DNA of 39,301 nt from a virus. The position numbers and the translations under genes were made by a program. Below the pieces are notes generated by a model that saw only the letters and a program-made list of their open reading frames with translations, ran no database searches and was not told the DNA's origin. Shown here in pieces: positions 17,300-24,680 of the stretch. The stretch covers positions 1-39,301 of IMG/VR virus record IMGVR_UViG_3300025096_002977. One strand, written 5' to 3'. The number at the start of each line of letters is the position of its first letter. Within the stretch, counting starts at the first letter, position 1.

Positions 17300-18363
17300 T
17301 GACTCCCTCCTCCCTTAAAAACGAATGCCGACATAATTATTTTTGTATCTGCATGGTTTTGATACATCTTTTGAGAAGTCATCTTTTCGAATTCAGCCTT
17401 AGCCAATAATGAATCCACCTCATCTTCAGTTCTATAAAAAGCAGTATAAAAAGAATCTAATTTTTCAGAATACTGATTAATGACATTAATCCTTTCCTTT
17501 ACTCCCACGCTTGCTCTGAGTATTAATTTACCCCGATGTTTGATATTATTTCGTAATGAATTAATTAGCCTTTCGACTTGAGAGTCGTCTACACAAGGGA
17601 ATAGCCCAGACATTATAACTACATCATAAGATTTGTCATTTACATAGTTAACTACATCATCTTTTATAGTGCGTATATTAGGTATATCTTTATGATCTAA
17701 AAAATTTATGAATTCTTCAGAAAAATCCACCGCATCAATACTTCTTACTTCTTTTGATAGGGGTATTGTTAATCTACCGTACCCACATCCCAAATCTAAG
17801 ACGTCATCACTCTCTTTCAAGTATTGCTTTATAAAAGCTACTTCGTCTTGAGTTTCTTTTTTTAATTTCTCTTCATCGCCGTCGCAACTTCCTAACATAG
17901 TTGAAGACTCTAGGGGCTCATTAACCTTACATCTCCTTCCTTTCCAAAAATCTTCTACTGATTTTTTAATTAAAGAGGACGAAACACCTTTAGTCCTTTT
18001 CGTTTTAAAAATTTCGATCTGATTGTCTTTGCAAAATTCTATAGTTTTTTGTTGTTCCGGAAAGTTTTCGTCTGAGCCATAATCTTCTCCTACCGCTAAA
18101 ACATTTATATCCATCGCGTTCAGAATAGGCGACAAATCAGAACTCTTGTAACTTAAAACTAAATCCACTTTTCTGAGATTGGATATAATTTCCATTCTAT
18201 CAGCTAGCGGTATCATCGGTTTTAACCCTTTATTCTTTTCGACTTCTCTATCGTCTTGAATGGCTACTATTAGCTTATCCCCTAAAGACGCTGCTTTAGT
18301 AATGCAATTTAAGTGGCCTATATGAAAGAGATCAAAAACTCCGGGTCTTAAAACTATCTTCAT
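17296..18363 (-). CDS. Cytidylyltransferase-methyltransferase fusion
   Basis: 355 residues with two domains. Residues 1-135 are a TagD/GCT-type cytidylyltransferase: RPGVFDLFHIGHLN with HxGH at 14-17, DDREVEKNKG, and VSSSLIKK (127-134) as the second CTP-binding motif. Residues about 165-350 are a class I SAM-dependent methyltransferase: DDVLDLGCGYGRLTIPL (motif I, about 186-202), AVDFSEEFI, YDVVIMSG and later LILRASVG. A cytidylyltransferase normally makes CDP-glycerol, CDP-ethanolamine, CDP-choline or a CDP-polyol; the fused methyltransferase suggests the activated alcohol, or its parent, is methylated. It lies beside LicD, which uses CDP-type donors. Confidence 0.85.
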   Translation of the reverse strand: MKIVLRPGVFDLFHIGHLNCITKAASLGDKLIVAIQDDREVEKNKGLKPMIPLADRMEIISNLRKVDLVLSYKSSDLSPILNAMDINVLAVGEDYGSDENFPEQQKTIEFCKDNQIEIFKTKRTKGVSSSLIKKSVEDFWKGRRCKVNEPLESSTMLGSCDGDEEKLKKETQDEVAFIKQYLKESDDVLDLGCGYGRLTIPLSKEVRSIDAVDFSEEFINFLDHKDIPNIRTIKDDVVNYVNDKSYDVVIMSGLFPCVDDSQVERLINSLRNNIKHRGKLILRASVGVKERINVINQYSEKLDSFYTAFYRTEDEVDSLLAKAEFEKMTSQKMYQNHADTKIIMSAFVFKGGGSQ

Positions 18364-18366
18364 AAA

Positions 18367-19011
18367 TTATATATCCTTTGAAAATCTTTCACCATAAAGC
18401 CTTGCTGTCTGACAGTTAACCTTTGCAGATTGATAAGTTTTTTCCCATCCGGGATACCAGACGTCAAGAACTTTCTCAGGGTTCTGGGGAGCACTAACGC
18501 TCATTCCCTCATAGGTGATTTTTTTGAACGGAAACACATTTCCTTTAGAGTGAGAAGAGAAAACCTCCCCACTATTGTAACAAAAATCAATAACACTTCC
18601 CTTGTCCTCTATGAAGTCTAAATCTACCCACGGCCATCTAAAGGGTGCTTCAATTTCTCTAGAGTCCGATCTAAACACTTTGAAATTATGAGAACCATCC
18701 GCTTTCATTTCGTAGCTTTTATCTTTCAGGAAAAGTTCAAATTTATTTTTTATTTTAAGAAAAGACTCTTGACATGCGAATACGTCCGCATCGCCGTCCC
18801 AAGGAATTTGCCCCCCTTGTCTAACCGCCCCCAAAAGAGTCCCAAAGCAGATGCAGGGAGAGGCCTCGTTTTCCTCCAAAAAGTAGTAGACGTCTTTAAA
18901 CAATTTAATAAAATTATCAAATTCTACTTCGTTTTCCCAAAGGTTCCTAAAGGCATATTCAGAGGGGTCAGATTCTCCCGACAGCAGGGTATCTGATGTT
19001 GTAATCTTCAT
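18367..19011 (-). CDS. LicD/fukutin-family phosphotransferase
   Basis: 214 residues. CFGTLLGAVRQGGQIPWDGDADVF (residues 55-78, with the DGDAD metal site) is the LicD signature. HNFKVFRSD and WPWVDLDFIED provide the second acidic site. LicD proteins transfer phosphocholine or other phospho-alcohols from a CDP donor to sugars. Its gene lies 3 nt from the cytidylyltransferase-methyltransferase fusion, a natural source of donor. The product would be a phospho-alcohol-decorated glycan (inference). Confidence 0.88.
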   Translation of the reverse strand: MKITTSDTLLSGESDPSEYAFRNLWENEVEFDNFIKLFKDVYYFLEENEASPCICFGTLLGAVRQGGQIPWDGDADVFACQESFLKIKNKFELFLKDKSYEMKADGSHNFKVFRSDSREIEAPFRWPWVDLDFIEDKGSVIDFCYNSGEVFSSHSKGNVFPFKKITYEGMSVSAPQNPEKVLDVWYPGWEKTYQSAKVNCQTARLYGERFSKDI

Positions 19012-19014
19012 TAA

Positions 19015-19917
19015 TTAATTTACCTCCGTCCAGTACTTTAGGGATTCAATTATCGCCTCTTCAGTATCCCTCATTTTTATTCCGGTTTTTATAAGTTTGG
19101 AATTATCGAGAACACAATTAGACCTTGGAGCCTTCGCTCCAAAGCTATAAAATTCTTCATCATTTTCCCAAAATTTAAAATCTTTATCTATTTTTAAATA
19201 TTTTTTAATTAAAGCCACAACCTGTTTGGTTGTGACAGGACCAGAATTAACTATATTATAAATTCCATATTCTTCTTTATTCAACCATAGGTCCAGACAT
19301 GCGTCTACGAACTCATATCTATGAGTCATTGAATTAGTAGCATTTAGTAATTTGTCATAAGTCGTCATTTTAGATAAGTAGTTTCTACTACTACTAAACT
19401 TGTCGAAGGGTATTCTTAATCTCCATATATAATAATCATCACTTATGTTTAAAATTCGATTTTCGCAAAGAGTTTTTGTGCCGCTGTAATAGCTTCCATT
19501 AGTAAAGTCAAAATTTGGGGGATCATCTTCGGTAAAACCAGAGCCATCGTCTTTTGTTCCGGTGAAAATACATCCAGAAGATATATGAGCGAAGGGAACC
19601 CCAGCCAAAAAACAGCTTTTAGCTAAAAAAGTAGGAAATTCTACATTTCCCTCGAAAGTAGCCTCTTTATTATCCTCGCAAACATCTACGTTAGGCTTCC
19701 CGATATATCCTGCAGCATTAATAACTATATCGGGGCTAAATTTGTTTATTAATTCGTATAGCTTTTCATAATCATGCACTCCGGCATCTCCGGGGGAGTC
19801 TTTATATAATTTCCAATGAGGAATTTGAAAACAGTTTAACTCTTTATTTTTGTAAATCTGCTGGGTAAACACCTCTCCTATATATCCGGTAGCACCAATT
19901 AAAAAAACGTTCTTCAT
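19015..19917 (-). CDS. RmlD-like dTDP-4-keto-6-deoxyhexose reductase
   Basis: 300 residues. GATGYIG (8-14) is the nucleotide site, IVINAAGYIGKPNVD and ISSGCIFTG are typical of RmlD and of reductase domains of plant-type epimerase/reductases, and Y144-S-G-T-K148 is the catalytic YxxxK. It would reduce the 4-keto sugar made by RmlB. No RmlC 3,5-epimerase is seen in the window, so the end product could be dTDP-rhamnose with RmlC encoded elsewhere, or a different 6-deoxyhexose. Confidence 0.82.
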   Translation of the reverse strand: MKNVFLIGATGYIGEVFTQQIYKNKELNCFQIPHWKLYKDSPGDAGVHDYEKLYELINKFSPDIVINAAGYIGKPNVDVCEDNKEATFEGNVEFPTFLAKSCFLAGVPFAHISSGCIFTGTKDDGSGFTEDDPPNFDFTNGSYYSGTKTLCENRILNISDDYYIWRLRIPFDKFSSSRNYLSKMTTYDKLLNATNSMTHRYEFVDACLDLWLNKEEYGIYNIVNSGPVTTKQVVALIKKYLKIDKDFKFWENDEEFYSFGAKAPRSNCVLDNSKLIKTGIKMRDTEEAIIESLKYWTEVN

Positions 19918-20816
19918 AAAGAATAATTATGCAAATTTATAGAATTAAGTAAAGGGATATATCTTTTAATTAAATTATCTTCTTCTTTGTTAAAAAGAAA
20001 ATGTATTTCTTCAGCTTTGGGCTGGTAAGCAAGACCTCCCGAAATATGCTTCTTCCTTTTATTGTTATATTCCTCTATTGATTTAAAATGATAATGATTA
20101 CATCTAATTACCTTTCTGTTTTCAGGATTAGGGGAAAAAGCAGAATGTCCTTTGTGAATCTCTTGATTTATCTTTTTGTCCATCCCTACGGTCTCGTTGT
20201 TCTCATTTACTCCACGAAAACCCTTTTTGTAAAAAAAGTAATGAGGATTAACTGATTCTGCGGAGTGGTCTAGGTCTACGCGGTCTGGGCGACATATAAC
20301 CTTGCAATGCTCATTGTCGGGCCAATCAAGGGGTGCTCTTTTGTTAAATCTATTTATGACATAATCATTTTTATATTCTTTTTCTCCGGAATCTCCAAAC
20401 ATCACCCAATTAACATGAAGAGCAGCGAATTCTTCATATTTTTGTAAAATATCTAATAAACCCTTATTTTCATCGAAAGGAAAAGTGAATTCGTCTATAT
20501 CAAAGAAGCACATCCATTTGCAAATTGTTTTATACTCGTTAACGACTTCTAAACGATGAGTTAAACTCAAAAGTTCAAACCATCTATCAACATTTTTAAA
20601 TTCGGATATGTATCGGGGGGTAAAATATCTATAATCTATAATTCCTCTTTTTATATAAGGTCGAATTAATTCGGGGGTATTATCTTTACTCCCATAGTCA
20701 TAAATTACAAAATGTTGAACTCCAACCAGTAAATAGAAATTAATCCATTCTTCAATGTATTTTTCAACATCTCTTATCGCTATGAAAGCAGATAATTGTA
20801 TGGGATAGTTTTTCAA
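19914..20816 (-). CDS. GT92/GT2-like glycosyltransferase
   Basis: 300 residues. FIAIRDVEKYIEEWINFYLLVGV then HFVIYDYGSKDNTPELI, and KWMCFFDIDEFTFP with the metal-binding DID, are the conserved features of glycosyltransferase family 92 and related GT2-like enzymes. Histidine-rich segments lie in the C-terminal half (NPHYFF, CNHYHFKSIEEYNNK). It overlaps both RmlA and RmlD-like genes by 4 nt, showing tight coupling. Acceptor unknown. Confidence 0.85.
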   Translation of the reverse strand: MKNYPIQLSAFIAIRDVEKYIEEWINFYLLVGVQHFVIYDYGSKDNTPELIRPYIKRGIIDYRYFTPRYISEFKNVDRWFELLSLTHRLEVVNEYKTICKWMCFFDIDEFTFPFDENKGLLDILQKYEEFAALHVNWVMFGDSGEKEYKNDYVINRFNKRAPLDWPDNEHCKVICRPDRVDLDHSAESVNPHYFFYKKGFRGVNENNETVGMDKKINQEIHKGHSAFSPNPENRKVIRCNHYHFKSIEEYNNKRKKHISGGLAYQPKAEEIHFLFNKEEDNLIKRYIPLLNSINLHNYSL

Positions 20817-21673
20817 CTGATAATTTTTTGCAAATAATCTTTATATTCGCAATTAGGCATTTTAGTGAGATAATTAGAGAGCTTGTCTTTAGTTATAAAA
20901 CCCCGATTTAAGCCCGCTTCCTCCGGACACCCTATCTTTACCCCCTGACGCGTTTCGATGGCGTGTACGTACGCTGACGCTTCATGTAGGCTACTGCTAG
21001 TACCAGCATCTAACCATACGCAACCACGATTTATTTTATAAGTATTTAGTTGCCCCCGATCTAGGTAGGCTTGAATAACATCTGTGACTTCTAGTTCTCC
21101 ACGGGAAGATGGCTTAACATTTTTTGCTATCTCTATTACTTGATCGTCAACCAAGTAGACTCCCGGTATAGCGAAGTTGCTTTTCGGCTCTTTAGGCTTC
21201 TCTTCGATAGAGATAGCTTGATTTTTATTATTAAATTCTACAACACCATAACTTTTGGGATTAGAGACTTCATATCCAAAAATTGTACATCCTTCATTAA
21301 AATTTTTAAATACTCTTCTAAATGTTGTGTTATTACTTAATATATTATCTCCAAGTACTAAACAGGTTTTGTCCCCCTTCTTTATGAAATCTTTTGCAAG
21401 AATAAAGGCTTCCGCTATACCATTAGGTTCTTGTTGAACTTTATAACGAATTTTAACCCCAAATCTACCCCCGTTATTTAGAACGGCTTTAAATTTAAGC
21501 ACGTTCTCTATGGAAGTTATTATTAAGATGTCATCTACCCCATTTTCTATGAGTGTAGTGAGAGGGTAGTAGATCATGGGCTTGTCATATACAGGTAACA
21601 AGCCTTTTACAATAGTTTTAGTGAGGGGGTACAGGCGGCTCCCGCTACCTCCTGCTAAAATTATACCTTTCAT
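20813..21673 (-). CDS. rmlA: Glucose-1-phosphate thymidylyltransferase
   Basis: 286 residues. LAGGSGSRLYPLTKTIVKGL with PVYDKPMIYYPL is the nucleotidyltransferase signature of RmlA. LVLGDNIL, IEEKPKEPKSNFAIPGVYL and the GRGCVWLDAGTSSSLHEAS-like end also match. It makes dTDP-glucose from dTTP and glucose-1-phosphate. Length is close to the usual 290. It overlaps the upstream secreted-protein gene by 29 nt, so both should share the promoter at 22251-22279. Confidence 0.95.
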   Translation of the reverse strand: MKGIILAGGSGSRLYPLTKTIVKGLLPVYDKPMIYYPLTTLIENGVDDILIITSIENVLKFKAVLNNGGRFGVKIRYKVQQEPNGIAEAFILAKDFIKKGDKTCLVLGDNILSNNTTFRRVFKNFNEGCTIFGYEVSNPKSYGVVEFNNKNQAISIEEKPKEPKSNFAIPGVYLVDDQVIEIAKNVKPSSRGELEVTDVIQAYLDRGQLNTYKINRGCVWLDAGTSSSLHEASAYVHAIETRQGVKIGCPEEAGLNRGFITKDKLSNYLTKMPNCEYKDYLQKIIS

Positions 21674-22244
21674 GTATGTACTTACCCCAAATTACCGACT
21701 TTTGTCCGGTGAATTCTTTAACGACCTTGCGTTCCCACGCTATCATTTTAAAATTATTATTCAACTTATAATTTTTATCGTAAATTGCTTTATGAATTGC
21801 TAATGCTATTTTTTTATCTTTAGAAATCTTATCTTCATCAGGATATGACTCGTACATCTCGTTTCTGACTTTCTTGTGATAATCGTAATACATGTTTTTT
21901 AGAGTTTTCGAAGAAAAATGCATAAATTTAATTCTCACAGGAGTACAAACGGGTAAAGACATGGGATTAATTCCTGATTCGGTGGGTGGCTCAGGAATAG
22001 GCTCGTAGTGAAGCCCATTATCCACTTTCTTGTGGTAAGCGGGGTAATGATGAATATATATTTTGTTATTTACTTTTAAGATAACGCCGTCTTCATTGGG
22101 CGCGTGAATTGCGTCCCAAGGTAGATTGGAGTTAGGCTCAAATACCGCAGCTTTTACAGAGGTATTATCCTTGAAAGTATATACAGCCCCAGACGCTTCA
22201 AGAGATACGCCGATTACTAAGAGGAGTTTTAGTATCATCTTCAT
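21645..22244 (-). CDS. Secreted hypothetical protein, first gene of sugar operon
   Basis: 199 residues, unrecognised. MKMILKLLLVIGVSLEASGA is a Sec signal peptide with an AxA-like cleavage site. The mature part has a YTFKDNTSVKAAVFEPN segment, a proline-rich PIPEPPTES stretch and a helical basic C-terminus. The ATG at 22244 is at the predicted transcription start (leader 0 nt) of a TTGACT-N17-TACATT promoter. It probably acts in the periplasm or on the surface. Confidence 0.75.
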   Translation of the reverse strand: MKMILKLLLVIGVSLEASGAVYTFKDNTSVKAAVFEPNSNLPWDAIHAPNEDGVILKVNNKIYIHHYPAYHKKVDNGLHYEPIPEPPTESGINPMSLPVCTPVRIKFMHFSSKTLKNMYYDYHKKVRNEMYESYPDEDKISKDKKIALAIHKAIYDKNYKLNNNFKMIAWERKVVKEFTGQKSVIWGKYIHERYNFSRR

Positions 22245-22250
22245 GTATCT

Positions 22251-22279
22251 AATGTATTACTTTTATAAGTAAAAGTCAA
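22251..22279 (-). promoter_or_regulatory. Leaderless promoter of sugar operon
   Basis: TTGACT-N17-TACATT, ATG at predicted +1 (22244). Confidence 0.75.
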
Positions 22280-22290
22280 GGATATTTTGG

Positions 22291-22312
22291 ACCCCCTTTC
22301 GGGGATTTTTTG
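22291..22312 (+). terminator. Possible plus-strand terminator
   Basis: CCCC-TTTC-GGGG then ATTTTTT. No plus-strand gene is seen to its left, so its use is unclear. Confidence 0.4.
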
Positions 22313-22319
22313 GGGCTCT

Positions 22320-22496
22320 TAATTTTAAAATATTAATATTTATAAGATTTTTGAAAAAAGGGGGGGTACATAAGGTGAGACGAGATTTCGGGAGTACATA
22401 TACATCAACCCCCCACCGGACGCGTGCGCCGCCCACACCAAAAACAATTCGTTTAATCGCCCCCCTGAGGCCCCCCTGAGGCCCCTAGGGTGACCC
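22320..22496. other. GC-rich gene-free patch
   Basis: Contains poly-G/poly-C tracts, two tandem CCCCCCTGAGG copies and an imperfect CTAGGG/CCCTAG hairpin at the end of the 22703 gene. Its base composition is unlike the AT-rich surroundings. No gene seen. Confidence 0.5.
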
Positions 22497-22703
22497 CTAG
22501 CGGCTCCGAAGCCACGCCTTCTCTCTGTCCATCTCCTCCTCCTCCTCTGGAGAAAAAAGATTGCGCTGTTCGACCTTAACCACGTTGGACTTCATCCACT
22601 CGTGAGCCTTGACGGCTGCGCTTGCGTCGGAGAACTTGCCCCCGAACTGAGTGCCGCTGTCCATTGTGACCGTGAAGTTTTTTTGTTCTTTTTCGTTTTT
22701 CAT
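22497..22703 (-). CDS. Small early protein, MKNE family
   Basis: 68 residues. It begins MKNEKEQ, the N-terminus shared by many small proteins here, followed by NFTVTMDSGTQFGGKFSD and a helical, glutamate-rich tail. The ATG lies 2 nt downstream of the predicted start from TATATT. No function recognised. GC content and codon use rise near the 3' end, which runs into a GC-rich intergenic patch. Confidence 0.68.
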   Translation of the reverse strand: MKNEKEQKNFTVTMDSGTQFGGKFSDASAAVKAHEWMKSNVVKVEQRNLFSPEEEEEMDREKAWLRSR

Positions 22704-22711
22704 CTTGAGTA

Positions 22712-22740
22712 AATATAGTCCAATTTTTTAAAAAATGCGA
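22712..22740 (-). promoter_or_regulatory. Leaderless promoter, weak -35
   Basis: TATATT with ATG at +3 (22703); -35 position reads TCGCAT. TTATTCACA at -43 to -51 may compensate. Confidence 0.55.
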
Positions 22741-22747
22741 TCACCAC

Positions 22748-22756
22748 TTATTCACA
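22748..22756. promoter_or_regulatory. TTATTCACA site
   Basis: DnaA-box-like nonamer over a stop codon, -43 to -51 from the 22705 start. Confidence 0.6.
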
Positions 22757-22954
22757 TTCTATCCACGTTTGGCAATCGTCTTGAGACTCGAATTCTCTCC
22801 CGTCCTCAAGTTCAAGGCGGGTCAACTCTTGACCGAAGTCATCAAATTCGTGAATATCCTCTATGCCTACGGTTTCGGCAAAGTTGCTCATAGGGTTAAC
22901 TATTGCAATTGTGTCGGTCTGGTTAATTTCAATTTCTATTTTCATTTTCATCAT
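22748..22954 (-). CDS. Small acidic early protein under palindromic operator
   Basis: 68 residues from the ATG at 22954. An upstream start at 22984 would sit in the promoter and is rejected. It begins MMKMKIEIEIN and is strongly acidic (HEFDDFGQELTRLELEDGREF), ending in WIECE. The first base of the ATG coincides with the predicted transcription start. It is one of three genes with the GGTAGGACA-type operator. Confidence 0.72.
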   Translation of the reverse strand: MMKMKIEIEINQTDTIAIVNPMSNFAETVGIEDIHEFDDFGQELTRLELEDGREFESQDDCQTWIECE

Positions 22955-22960
22955 GTGATT

Positions 22961-22997
22961 AATATACCATAGGAGGTAGGACATCCGCTGTCCTACC
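22961..22997 (-). promoter_or_regulatory. Promoter with palindromic operator, copy A
   Basis: GGTAGGACA-N5-TGTCCTACC (22975-22997), 8 bp, TATATT, then ATG at predicted +1 (22954). The palindrome replaces the -35. Confidence 0.75.
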
Positions 22998-23244
22998 GAT
23001 TGACTTTTTCAAATTCATCCACATTCATTGACCAGATCGAATCGACTATACGGCTATCGGGAGAGACTTCGATGATCTCGACACCCCCAACGAGAATATT
23101 CTCCTCTATACAGATTTGCAGAAGCGATCCAGCCTGAACTAAAAACCTGTTGAACGTTTCGCGGCTCTTGACTCCGGACTCATAGACATCACCCAAGTAC
23201 CAGAGTTCAAGGGTGGTTTGCTTGTTATTCTTTTCGTTATTCAT
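22993..23244 (-). CDS. Small early hypothetical protein
   Basis: 83 residues from the ATG at 23244, 2 nt after the predicted start; a TTG three codons upstream lies before that start. It reads MNNEKNNKQTTLELWYLGDV, then a helical segment and an acidic end (VDEFEKVNR). No family recognised. Its stop codon lies inside the operator of the next gene. Confidence 0.7.
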   Translation of the reverse strand: MNNEKNNKQTTLELWYLGDVYESGVKSRETFNRFLVQAGSLLQICIEENILVGGVEIIEVSPDSRIVDSIWSMNVDEFEKVNR

Positions 23245-23252
23245 CTTGCTCA

Positions 23253-23281
23253 AATATCGTTTATATTCTTAAATAAGTCAA
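23253..23281 (-). promoter_or_regulatory. Leaderless promoter
   Basis: TTGACT-N17-GATATT, ATG at +3 (23244). Degenerate TTGCTCACA at -42 to -50. Confidence 0.68.
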
Positions 23282-23291
23282 ATCAAATTGC

Positions 23292-23576
23292 TCACACGTT
23301 ATCCCCAAACTCTGCTTTGGCATCGGCATAAAACTCTCTGCTGGTTGGCAGCATATCGCGAAAGCTTTCAGCGTCTCGCTTGGCTTTGTTGGCTCTCTCT
23401 TGTGTGTCTACTATGGCCGCTTTGGCTCCCACTAGTTGAGCTTTGATGCCAACAAGGATTGCTTCGCGTGGCTGCTTGTTGATGTCCATTGCGACAAATG
23501 CCTCGCAGGATTCGATTACATGGTTGGCCGCCTCGCGGTAGCTCTGGAATGCTTGGGTTGTTTCTTCGTTCTTCAT
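23292..23576 (-). CDS. Small helical early protein with DAESF motif
   Basis: 94 residues from the ATG at 23576 (MKNEETTQAF). Alanine-rich and helical. Its C-terminus, DAESFRDMLPTSREFYADA, closely matches the C-terminal part of the protein at 26213-26437, pointing to module sharing. Leader about 2 nt from a TTGACT-N17-TAAGTT promoter. Function unknown. Confidence 0.7.
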   Translation of the reverse strand: MKNEETTQAFQSYREAANHVIESCEAFVAMDINKQPREAILVGIKAQLVGAKAAIVDTQERANKAKRDAESFRDMLPTSREFYADAKAEFGDNV

Positions 23577-23584
23577 CTTGTCCA

Positions 23585-23613
23585 AACTTACTCCATAAAC
23601 TTAAAAAAGTCAA
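23585..23613 (-). promoter_or_regulatory. Leaderless promoter
   Basis: TTGACT-N17-TAAGTT, ATG at +3 (23576). TTATCCACA at -62 to -70. Confidence 0.7.
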
Positions 23614-23683
23614 ATGCATAGCGAAAATAATCCAATGGGTTATCCACAGGCTGTGAATAACTTTCGCCTGTTACTTAAATAAG

Positions 23684-23699
23684 TGGCACGAAACTTGCT
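23684..23699 (+). promoter_or_regulatory. Sigma54-like promoter core, copy 1
   Basis: TGGCACGAAACTTGCT matches the sigma54 consensus TGGCACG-N4-TTGCW with the GG/GC spacing intact. Confidence 0.6.
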
Positions 23700-23709
23700 G
23701 TTGTTGGAG

Positions 23710-23760
23710 CATTAATAATGAGACTAGGTCGCAATAAAAAACAGGGCAGCCCCGTTTTTT
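23710..23760 (+). ncRNA. Predicted ~50-nt RNA 1 from sigma54-like promoter
   Basis: Predicted start 12 nt after the -12 GC of the sigma54 core at 23684-23699; ends at the T-run of the hairpin at 23732-23764. Contains no convincing gene. One of three units with the same spacing. Confidence 0.42.
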
Positions 23761-23764
23761 ATTG
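23732..23764. terminator. Intrinsic terminator
   Basis: Long inverted repeat around AGGGCAGCCCC with A-run left and T-run right; may stop both directions. Confidence 0.75.
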
Positions 23765-23898
23765 AGACTTTGTCTCGTTAAGAAATATATAAAGCGCCTG
23801 TATATATATCACTTCACGAGCAACCGGACGCGTTTGCTAGTATATAAATAGCCAAACAGAATAGTAAAGGTATGGAGTTGTTGTCCTCTATAAACATA

Positions 23899-24063
23899 TC
23901 ACAGTATAGGGTCAGCGTTGTCTTGATATATTTCGAACTCTTCGCCGTCCTCATCTCGGCAGTACAAAATGCCGTCTGCGATTTCCTCCACCATGCCCCA
24001 GCGGCCTTCGTGGACTAACTCGGTATTGATTCGGATTTCCTCTTTTAGAATGTCAGTAGTCAT
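23899..24063 (-). CDS. Small acidic protein
   Basis: 54 residues beginning MTTDILKEEIRINTELVHEG and ending in an aspartate/glutamate-rich segment (YCRDEDGEEFEIYQDNADPIL). It lies 13 nt after the membrane peptide gene at 24077-24250 and should be its operon partner. Codons and the clean acidic composition suggest a real gene. Function unknown. Confidence 0.6.
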   Translation of the reverse strand: MTTDILKEEIRINTELVHEGRWGMVEEIADGILYCRDEDGEEFEIYQDNADPIL

Positions 24064-24076
24064 AATAGTTTGCCCC

Positions 24077-24250
24077 TTAAAAGATCATTGTTGCAAGGAT
24101 TGTTGCGAGGACGATAATAACGCCGACTTGCGAGGCAATGAAAAGCTCCAAAGCTCTGTTTTGCTTTTTGACTTTTTCAATCTCATCCATGTGGATGTTT
24201 TTGATCTCGTAGTAGTTGGCCCAGTGGTTTGTTTTTGTTTGTTCGTTCAT
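24077..24250 (-). CDS. Small single-span membrane protein
   Basis: 57 residues: MNEQTKTNHWANYYEIKNI, a charged helix (MDEIEKVKKQNRALE) and a C-terminal membrane segment (LFIASQVGVIIVLATILATMIF). It has its own promoter with a 3-nt leader. A tail-anchored early protein; membrane remodelling or superinfection exclusion are possible but unproven. Confidence 0.68.
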   Translation of the reverse strand: MNEQTKTNHWANYYEIKNIHMDEIEKVKKQNRALELFIASQVGVIIVLATILATMIF

Positions 24251-24259
24251 CTTGTTAAT

Positions 24260-24288
24260 ACTATAAGGTTAATTCTTAAAAAAGTCAA
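24260..24288 (-). promoter_or_regulatory. Leaderless promoter
   Basis: TTGACT-N17-TATAGT, ATG at +4 (24250). TTATTCACA at -53 to -61. Confidence 0.72.
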
Positions 24289-24305
24289 TGGTCAATCTGA
24301 AAAAG

Positions 24306-24314
24306 TTATTCACA
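24306..24314. promoter_or_regulatory. TTATTCACA site
   Basis: Perfect copy over a stop codon, -53 to -61 from the 24253 start. Confidence 0.62.
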
Positions 24315-24617
24315 GACCTTAAAGGCTGGGCGGCTGCGATGCCCTTCAGAATAAGAGGGGCACAATATCGAAACGTCTTCACTGCCTGTTTGCGCGAATA
24401 GTTTACCGATGGCATAGTCAACCCAACCATGCGCGACTTGCTGTCCACCGTAGAGATCAATAGCCTTTTGCATGTCCTTGACGAATTCAGGGGTGGCAGG
24501 CTTCGCGTCGCTGCTAAAGTGAGCACAGCAAGAATCAAACCCGCTAAACTTGTTGGCATACTTAAAGCCTGTCGCGTGGAGTTCAATGTAGTAATTCTGT
24601 TTCTTTTCGTTCTTCAT
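24306..24617 (-). CDS. Small early hypothetical protein, MKNE family
   Basis: 103 residues: MKNEKKQNYYIELHATGFKY, then a cysteine/serine segment (FDSCCAHFSSDAKP) and a helix with GGQQVAHGWVDYAIGKLF, ending VCE. The leader is 2 nt from a perfect TTGACT-N17-TATATT promoter. The stop codon overlaps a TTATTCACA site belonging to the next promoter. Function unknown. Confidence 0.72.
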   Translation of the reverse strand: MKNEKKQNYYIELHATGFKYANKFSGFDSCCAHFSSDAKPATPEFVKDMQKAIDLYGGQQVAHGWVDYAIGKLFAQTGSEDVSILCPSYSEGHRSRPAFKVCE

Positions 24618-24625
24618 CTTGGTTA

Positions 24626-24654
24626 AATATAATCTATAAACTTAAAAAAGTCAA
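24626..24654 (-). promoter_or_regulatory. Leaderless promoter
   Basis: TTGACT-N17-TATATT, ATG at +3 (24617). TTATTCACT at -53 to -61. Confidence 0.78.
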
Positions 24655-24671
24655 GGGGAAATCTGAAAAAG

Positions 24672-24680
24672 TTATTCACT
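24672..24680. promoter_or_regulatory. TTATTCACA-like site
   Basis: TTATTCACT, -53 to -61 from the 24619 start. Confidence 0.52.

Larger units (their letters stand above)
23640..23764. repeat. Divergent regulatory cassette, copy 1
   Basis: About 125 bp: inverted pair TTATCCACA-GGC-TGTGAATAA, then CTTAAATAAG, sigma54-like core, short transcribed segment, terminator. A leaderless leftward promoter (23585-23613) abuts it. Confidence 0.75.

Noticed and set aside
23850-23862. TATAAATA, a T4-type late promoter element, on the plus strand
   Set aside because: No plus-strand gene follows and the motif is expected by chance in AT-rich DNA.
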